From positions 1,798,001-1,862,000 of the forward strand of contig OZ257149.1 of the NCBI GenBank assembly GCA_965279085.1: a stretch of 64,000 nucleotides of DNA, read 5' to 3'. This DNA is from UBA7672 sp965279085. GTDB lineage: Bacteria > Pseudomonadota > Alphaproteobacteria > Caulobacterales > Hyphomonadaceae. Under the pieces are notes generated by a model. The model worked only from the letters and a program-made list of their open reading frames with translations. It did not search any database and was not told where the DNA came from. The stretch's first letter is position 1. Every line of letters starts with the position of its first letter. Made by a program: the position numbers and the translations under genes. Shown piece by piece: positions 59,226-64,000 of the stretch.

Positions 59226-59933
59226 ATGATCAACATGAAATGGCTGGTTCCCGCCGTGGCGATGGCCACGGCCGGCGGATGCGTGATGACCGAGCCGATG
59301 GAGACGCGCAGCTTCAATAATGCCGGCTTCGACAGCATCAATGCGTCGGGCGGTGTGAACCTGGTGCTGAAGCAGGGTCCGTTCTCGATCAGTGCGGAAG
59401 GGCCGAAGAGCAAACTCGACAAGCTGCGCATCGACCAGGAAGGCTCTACACTGAACGTGCGGCGCGAGAGCATGTCGTTCAGCTGGTTCAGCGTTCAGGA
59501 GCGCGATGTGGTGACGATCACCGCGCCGAACTTCACGCATATCGAGTCATCGGGTGGCGTCGATATCGACGCTCACGGCCTGTCGCAGCCTGCCCTGTCG
59601 ATCAAATCCAGCGGCGGGGCGGACTTCAACGCGGACAACATCAACATCGCGGTGCTGAACGTCGACAATTCCGGCGGGGCGGACGTCAACCTCTCCGGCA
59701 CGTGCAAGTCGCTGACGGTGGACGGATCGGGCGGCGCGGATTTCGACGCGAAGGACCTGACCTGCGAGACCGTGACGGCGTCAGCTTCGGGTGGCGCGGA
59801 TGTGGATGTCCGGGTGACGGCGAACGCCGCGGGCAAGGCCAGCGCGGGCGGCGACGTACGCTTCCACGGTTCGCCGCCGACGTTCACGCGCGATGCAAGC
59901 TCGGGCGGCGACGTGGAGCTGGTGGCGCCCTGA
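59226..59933 (+). CDS. Head-GIN-domain (DUF2807) lipoprotein 3
   Basis: A 235-aa lipoprotein (signal MKWLVPAVAMATAGGC; the acylated Cys is residue 19 from ATG 59226). The body begins SFNNAGFDSINASGGVNLVLKQ and carries a SGGAD ladder (KSSGGADFNA, NSGGADVNLSG, GSGGADFDAK, ASGGADVDVR, ASSGGDVELV) that parallels the SSGA ladder of its neighbour, so the two arose by duplication and each fixed its own repeat. Start could also be the ATG at 59235. It shares an operon with the second gene and ends before a hairpin. Confidence 0.84.
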   Translation: MINMKWLVPAVAMATAGGCVMTEPMETRSFNNAGFDSINASGGVNLVLKQGPFSISAEGPKSKLDKLRIDQEGSTLNVRRESMSFSWFSVQERDVVTITAPNFTHIESSGGVDIDAHGLSQPALSIKSSGGADFNADNINIAVLNVDNSGGADVNLSGTCKSLTVDGSGGADFDAKDLTCETVTASASGGADVDVRVTANAAGKASAGGDVRFHGSPPTFTRDASSGGDVELVAP

Positions 59934-59941
59934 AAAAGCTC

Positions 59942-59971
59942 ATCCCGCTCCGGGAGAGACCGGAGCGGGAT
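59942..59971. terminator. Hairpin after the GIN genes, possibly bidirectional
   Basis: A 12-bp perfect stem (ATCCCGCTCCGG / CCGGAGCGGGAT) with a GAGAGA loop, 9 bp after the third GIN gene stop, between convergent genes. It lacks a clear U-tract on the plus strand; on the minus strand it is followed by AGCTTTTTC, which does have one. It may also belong to the dispersed intergenic palindromes. Confidence 0.6.
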
Positions 59972-60059
59972 CCAGGGGCCGTCGTTGTGGCGCCGGCTTG
60001 CTGGGTGCCCTGGGCCCCGACACGCAATCGGGACGAGCGGGGAGAGAACCTTCCGGCTT

Positions 60060-60437
60060 CTATCGGCCGACTGGGTTCATCAGCACGACGCGCGAATTGC
60101 GCGGGATGCCGAGTTCTGCGAACGACCACACCATGCGGCGGCCGTCGGGGACGAGCGCCTTGCAGTGGTCCGGATTGATGCGGCGGAAGCCGATGCGGAA
60201 CGAGTCTTCACCCGTGTCGCGCACGACCGGCGCGAAATCTTCCTTCTCGGTGCAGCCGTTCGAGTGGGCGATGATCATGACTTCGGGGCCGCGCGAGGAG
60301 ACCTCCGCGCCGAGCACCGTGCCGAACTCGCTGTCCCAGTCCCAGTTCGACTCACGCACGTCCGCATCCACGACGATGCAGCCGGAGAGCATCACGCCCG
60401 CCGCGCAGGTAGCCGCCAGTATCGAAAGCTTCTTCAT
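60060..60437 (-). CDS. Lipoprotein of unknown function beside GIN cluster
   Basis: A 125-aa lipoprotein (MKKLSILAATCAAGVMLSGC, lipobox LSGC). The mature protein has an acidic, aromatic opening (VDADVRESNWDWDSEF) and a domain VMIIAHSNGCTEKEDFAPVV followed by RRINPDHCKALVPDG with two cysteines that could pair. It is convergent with the GIN operon, and its upstream region contains the 12-mer shared with the second GIN gene, suggesting common regulation. No known family. Confidence 0.72.
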   Translation of the reverse strand: MKKLSILAATCAAGVMLSGCIVVDADVRESNWDWDSEFGTVLGAEVSSRGPEVMIIAHSNGCTEKEDFAPVVRDTGEDSFRIGFRRINPDHCKALVPDGRRMVWSFAELGIPRNSRVVLMNPVGR

Positions 60438-60477
60438 CTCAGACCCCGTTTTTCTCTAGTCGGGATCATTATCGATA

Positions 60478-60489
60478 TTCGATATGAAC
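60478..60489 (-). promoter_or_regulatory. TTCGATATGAAC, shared 12-mer near a TATCGA-TAT-TCGATA dyad
   Basis: Exact copy of the 12-mer at 58452-58463, 41 bp upstream of the lipoprotein start. It overlaps the dyad TATCGA-TAT-TCGATA, so an operator is plausible. The rest of 60438-60744 holds no gene that I can support. Confidence 0.4.
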
Positions 60490-60690
60490 GCTGGATGAAC
60501 GAAAGAGTTAGTTGGTCCGTGGGCGGAGGAAAATCGCGGACGGCGGCGGATCGATGCTAGTAGCCAAGCTGCGGCGACACGCCGCGAGTTTCCCACCGAT
60601 TATCGTGCACTTGCACGTTGCTATTCGCCCTGCATTCTCGGATACGAGAATTTCCGAGGCCCGTCCCCCCAACCCAGGGCCGAGGATGAA

Positions 60691-60716
60691 GGGGGCGCTG
60701 GGCAACCAGCGCCCCC
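60691..60716 (-). terminator. Hairpin terminator after the PPK2 gene
   Basis: An 11-bp stem (GGGGGCGCTGG / CCAGCGCCCCC) with a GCAA tetraloop, 29 bp past the PPK2 stop on the minus strand. The following sequence (TTCATCC) is a poor U-tract, so it may stabilise the 3' end rather than terminate alone. Confidence 0.65.
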
Positions 60717-60744
60717 GACACATCCGGGGCCAGCAATTTCAGCT

Positions 60745-61578
60745 TCAATCGATCTGGTATTGCTCGGGCCGGTAGCCCGGGTCGGGATATTCCGGCTTCA
60801 TGGCTTCGAGTTCGGCGCGGATCAGGCGGGCCGCGATGGCGTCGCGGCGGGAGCGGCTGTCGGCGGGGACGACGTGCCAGGGCGCGTGTGACGTGGAGCA
60901 GCGCTGCAGCACGGTTTCGTAGGCGGCCTGATAGTCGTCCCAGAGCTTGCGGTCCTCGAGATCGCTCGGGTTGAACTTCCAGCGCTTCTCCGGGACTTCC
61001 AGCCGCTCGCGCAGGCGTTCGCCCTGCTCTTCCTTCGAGAGGTGGAGCATGAGCTTGAGAACGCGCGTGCCGTTCTCGGTGAGCATCTTCTCCCAGGCGT
61101 TGATCTGGTCGTAGCGCTGCTCGACGAGCTTCGCGGGCGCGAGCTTGCGGACCTTCACGACGAGAACGTCCTCGTACTGCGAGCGGTTGAAGACGTGGAC
61201 ATAGCCTTTCATCGGCGTGCGCTTGTGCAGGCGCCAGAGGTAGTCGTGGGCGAGTTCCTCTTCCGTCGGCTTGCCGAAGGCGAAGACGTTGACGCCGAGG
61301 GGGCTGGTGTAGCGGAAGGCTTCCTTGGTCGTGCCGTCCTTGCCCGACGTGTCGATGCCCTGCATCACGACCAGCAGCGCGCCGGCCTTGGAGGCGAACA
61401 GTGCATCCTGCAGGTCGTTGATCTTCAGGGCGTCTTCCTCGAGCGAGGCTTTGGCGTCCTTCTTGGAGTCGAAGATCTTCTCCCCACGCGTGTCGCGATC
61501 CTTCAGGGAGACTTTCTTTCCCTTCGGATCGACGATCGTGGCGGCGCGGACATCTTCGAGGCTGGGCTGATCGGCCAT
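60745..61578 (-). CDS. Polyphosphate kinase 2 family protein
   Basis: A 277-aa PPK2-type kinase that uses polyphosphate to phosphorylate nucleotides. Core motifs: Walker A VVMQGIDTSGKDGTTKEAF (about residues 70-88), the HDYLWRLHKRTPMKGYVHVF block, Walker-B-adjacent FNRSQYEDVLVVKVR, and the lid region LMLHLSKEEQGERLRERL. Single-domain length fits PPK2 class I or III; the nucleotide preference is not determinable. Start ATG 61576-61578 gives MADQPSLEDVR. It lies 137 bp downstream of rpsD, with a hairpin between. Confidence 0.9.
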   Translation of the reverse strand: MADQPSLEDVRAATIVDPKGKKVSLKDRDTRGEKIFDSKKDAKASLEEDALKINDLQDALFASKAGALLVVMQGIDTSGKDGTTKEAFRYTSPLGVNVFAFGKPTEEELAHDYLWRLHKRTPMKGYVHVFNRSQYEDVLVVKVRKLAPAKLVEQRYDQINAWEKMLTENGTRVLKLMLHLSKEEQGERLRERLEVPEKRWKFNPSDLEDRKLWDDYQAAYETVLQRCSTSHAPWHVVPADSRSRRDAIAARLIRAELEAMKPEYPDPGYRPEQYQID

Positions 61579-61662
61579 ACGGGTTCTCTCTTCGCGGTGG
61601 AACCTAGCGCAGACCCGCCGTTTCGTCTCGTCATTCACCCGGCACGCGAGCCCACAAAGCGA

Positions 61663-61690
61663 AAGGGCAGCCCGCTCCCGGACCGCCCTT
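61663..61690 (-). terminator. Imperfect hairpin after rpsD
   Basis: AAGGGC/GCCCTT arms with an interrupted inner stem (CCG/CGG), 25 bp past the rpsD stop. On the minus strand it is followed by TCGCTTTG. The stem has two mismatches, so the call is tentative. Confidence 0.45.
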
Positions 61691-61715
61691 CCAGTGTTTC
61701 AAACAGTGGCTCGTC

Positions 61716-62333
61716 TTACGACGAGTAGAATTCGACCACCAGGTTCGGCTCCATGCGAGCCGCGTAGGGAATGTCGCCCAGCGCGGGCATGCGCACGAAC
61801 TTGGCCGTGCCGGCTTTCTGGTCGACTTCCACGTATTCCGGGATGTCGCGTTCGGCCGAGCTCATGGCTTCGATCACGAGCGCCATGTTGCGCGACCGTT
61901 CCTTGACCTGGATGACGTCGCCCGGCTTCACGATCATGGAGGCGATGTTCGCCTTCTTGCCGTTCAGCGTGACGTGGCCGTGGTTCACGAACTGGCGCGC
62001 GGCGAAGATCGTCGGCACGAACTTGGCGCGATAGACGACCGTGTCGAGACGCGACTCGAGCAGGCCGACCAGCAGCTCGGCGGTGTTGCCGGTGCGGCGC
62101 TCGGCCTCTTCATAGGTCTTGCGGAACTGCTTCTCGGTGATCTCGCCGTAGAAGCCCTTGAGCTTCTGCTTGGCCATCAGCTGGATGCCGAAGTCCGACG
62201 GCTTGTTCGAACGGCGGGCGCCGTGCTGGCCTGGGCGAGACTGGCGCTTGTTGATCGGAGATTTCGGGCGACCCCACACGTTTTCACCAACGCGGCGGTC
62301 GAGCTTGTACTTGGCGTTCTGGCGCCTGGACAT
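61716..62333 (-). CDS. rpsD: 30S ribosomal protein S4
   Basis: A 205-aa uS4 protein, primary binder of 16S rRNA and nucleator of 30S assembly. Visible are the N-terminal MSRRQNAKYKLDRRVGENVW, the PGQHGARRSNKPSDFGIQL loop, YGEITEKQFRKTYEEAERRTG, and the S4 RNA-binding domain SRLDTVVYRAKFVPTIFAARQFVNHGHVTLNGKKAN. The start is ATG 62331-62333; the frame is open to 62471 but lacks conserved sequence there. It stands alone rather than in the alpha operon, as is common in alphaproteobacteria. Confidence 0.97.
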   Translation of the reverse strand: MSRRQNAKYKLDRRVGENVWGRPKSPINKRQSRPGQHGARRSNKPSDFGIQLMAKQKLKGFYGEITEKQFRKTYEEAERRTGNTAELLVGLLESRLDTVVYRAKFVPTIFAARQFVNHGHVTLNGKKANIASMIVKPGDVIQVKERSRNMALVIEAMSSAERDIPEYVEVDQKAGTAKFVRMPALGDIPYAARMEPNLVVEFYSS

Positions 62334-62536
62334 GGTAGCCTCTTTTTCGGCGCGCTCCGGCGGGACCCTCATGGTCTCCGCGATCTCAACGGCGGTATGC
62401 GCACCACCCGTCATTTTCCAGCCTTTTGGGCACGGAAGCGGGCAAAAACAGGATCGGCGGCCCAAAGTCAAGGCCGCCGCCTGAAAGCCCTGAAAAACGG
62501 CCTTTTCAGCCGGTCGGAACGGGTAACCCCGCCCCG

Positions 62537-64000
62537 CTATCCAATGTCCCAGCTGAAGCGGACGCCGATCGTGCGCGGCGGCAGGATGTTCGTGTAGAAC
62601 GAGCGGACGCTGGCGCCGTTGATGATCTGGTTCGACAGTTCAGTGCCCGTGACGCCCGTCTCAGCGAATTCGTCGAACAAGTTGTTCACGAACAGCGTGC
62701 CCTTCCAGTCGCCGGCATCGTAGACTACCGAGCCATTGGCGACGCCGAAGGCGTCCAGCGTGAGGCCCGAACCACGGCCGCCGGCGCGCGAGAGGACGTC
62801 GTCCTGCCACGCATAGCCGAAGTTCCACAGCAGATCGCCCTCCCAGAACGACTGCTCATAGGTGGCGAAGAACGAGAACTGGTTTTCCGGAGAGCCCGGC
62901 AGGCGATCGCCCGTCTCGCCATCCTCGAACGCCGTGGCGAAGCCGCCGCCGGGAACGATGGTGCGGACGAGGTCCGGCACCGGCGCGGTGAGCTCGGAGT
63001 TGGTAAAGCTGTAGCTGCCGCGGAGGCTGAACTGGTCGGTTACCCGCCAGTCGCCGGAAACCTCGAAGCCGGTCGATTCCGCGCCGTCGGCATTGACGGT
63101 GATCGGGATCGAGGCGTTGACCGTCGCCGACGCGACCTGCGGGTCGACCCATTCGATATAGTAGAGCGCGCCGTTGAGGAGCAGGTCTCCCCCGAGCCAA
63201 GTCGACTTGGCGCCGATCTCGTAGTTGTTGGTCTTGTCGGGCGTGAACTGCCGCTCATCGCGCGCGGAGATATCGCCGGGGCTGGGACCGTATTGCTGGC
63301 CCGGAGCCAGCGCGCACGCGCCCTGCGACGCGTTGGGATCGAAGGGTCCGCACGAGCCCAGGCCGTTCGAGTTGCCGATGCGGTAGCCCTGGCTCACCGT
63401 TCCGTAGACCAGAAGGTCGGGGCTGACGTCCCAGGCGAGGTTCACCTTGCCAAGCACGCCGTCGTCCTGCTGGGCGAGCGTCGGATCGTCGAACGGCAGA
63501 TTGGAAATATCGTCAAGCGATGGCGGCACGAAGCCGGGATCGAACAACGGGAAGTCGATCGCGCTGGCGCTCTTCAGGTCGTAGTCATAGGCGCGCGCGC
63601 CCACGGTAAGAACCAGCGACTCCGTGAAGGCGTAGGACACCTCACCAAAGATCGCGCTCTCGACGAGGTTGGTGCGCGACTGCTGGAAGTATTCGAGATC
63701 GTCGGGCCGGTTGAAACCGGCGAAGGCCGCATAACCGGGCGTGAATTCTGCCGACAGCGCGTGGCTGTCGAACTCGTTGTAGAAGGCGCCGGCGATCCAC
63801 TGGAACGGACCGTCGTGCGACGACACGAGGCGGATCTCCTGGTTGAACGTCTGCTCCTTTCCGACCTCATGCGTGAAGGCCGCGAAAGTCGGGAACGCCT
63901 CGTAGCTGTACTCCAGCGAGATCAGCAGGTCGGTCTGGTCGCGCTGGCCGTCGTCCTTGAAGCGGCTGAAGCCCGTCGCCGAGGTGAGCTCGGCGAAGCC
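62537..64000 (-). CDS. TonB-dependent receptor, C-terminal part (window-truncated)
   Basis: A 487-codon C-terminal barrel of a TonB receptor that enters from beyond the window end. Typical elements are GEVSYAFTESLVLTVGARAYDYD, SPDLLVYGTVSQGYRIGNSNGLG, PDKTNNYEIGAKSTWLGGDLLLNG, QFSLRGSYSFTNSEL, PENQFSFFATYEQ and the terminal TIGVRFSWDIG. The SQGYRIGN and NYEIGAKS blocks match the sphingomonad-type (PF00593) barrels. Its plug and signal peptide are outside the window. Ligand unknown. Confidence 0.9.
   Translation of the reverse strand, partial: GFAELTSATGFSRFKDDGQRDQTDLLISLEYSYEAFPTFAAFTHEVGKEQTFNQEIRLVSSHDGPFQWIAGAFYNEFDSHALSAEFTPGYAAFAGFNRPDDLEYFQQSRTNLVESAIFGEVSYAFTESLVLTVGARAYDYDLKSASAIDFPLFDPGFVPPSLDDISNLPFDDPTLAQQDDGVLGKVNLAWDVSPDLLVYGTVSQGYRIGNSNGLGSCGPFDPNASQGACALAPGQQYGPSPGDISARDERQFTPDKTNNYEIGAKSTWLGGDLLLNGALYYIEWVDPQVASATVNASIPITVNADGAESTGFEVSGDWRVTDQFSLRGSYSFTNSELTAPVPDLVRTIVPGGGFATAFEDGETGDRLPGSPENQFSFFATYEQSFWEGDLLWNFGYAWQDDVLSRAGGRGSGLTLDAFGVANGSVVYDAGDWKGTLFVNNLFDEFAETGVTGTELSNQIINGASVRSFYTNILPPRTIGVRFSWDIG

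Overview
The window looks like a chromosomal segment of a GC-rich alphaproteobacterium, most likely of the Caulobacterales/Hyphomonadales type. The evidence is gene order and gene style: a cobS, J-domain protein and bolA neighbourhood; aroK-aroB near xerD; an aa3-oxidase subunit IV-like gene in front of a three-subunit transhydrogenase (pntAA, pntAB, pntB); many TonB receptors, lipoproteins and quinoproteins; and frequent GTGA/ATGA overlaps. I see no rRNA, recognisable tRNA, phage, transposase or CRISPR array. The genus cannot be fixed from this.

Layout. 1-4.4 kb: a truncated membrane gene, a GNAT acetyltransferase coupled to cobS, a VOC protein, a DnaJ-type zinc-finger protein beside a separate J-domain protein, bolA, and a LuxR-type quorum receptor without a LuxI. 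4.4-9.2 kb: aroB-aroK, a small membrane protein, a secreted protein of unknown function and xerD. 9.2-20.8 kb: intergenic repeats, a periplasmic PDLxGxW-family protein coupled to an M14 peptidase, a large TonB receptor, an RND efflux pair and an AraC regulator. 20.9-32.8 kb: three more PDLxGxW-family proteins, a TauE-like exporter, a metallo-hydrolase, a serine hydrolase, a cytochrome c lipoprotein followed by two related membrane proteins, a DUF6152 protein, and a 930-bp gene-free stretch that holds a strongly structured putative RNA and a dispersed palindrome.

32.9-39.1 kb: an ABC ATPase and FtsX-like permease divergent from a TesA-like GDSL esterase (as in E. coli ybbA-ybbP-tesA), then a hypothetical and a DUF3089 hydrolase. 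39.2-47.3 kb: three related lipoproteins that each fuse a cytochrome c domain to a PQQ-type beta-propeller, interrupted by an acyl-CoA ligase on the other strand; this looks like a periplasmic alcohol-oxidising system. 47.5-55.6 kb: a hydrolase, the transhydrogenase operon (with two extra small genes), a methyltransferase, a Tat-lipoprotein aminotransferase and a YciI protein. 55.7-64 kb: rimO, a second copy of the 9-9.7 kb repeat element, three head-GIN-domain proteins with shared promoter-proximal sequence, a lipoprotein, a PPK2 kinase, rpsD and the C-terminal half of another TonB receptor.

Together the genes describe a Gram-negative aerobe that imports bulky substrates through TonB receptors, oxidises or hydrolyses them in the periplasm, and passes electrons to the respiratory chain. 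The items I consider least explained are the structured RNA at 30.2-30.6 kb, the duplicated repeat element at 9.4/57.2 kb, the cytochrome plus twin membrane-protein operon at 26.6-29.0 kb, and the triplicated quinoproteins.
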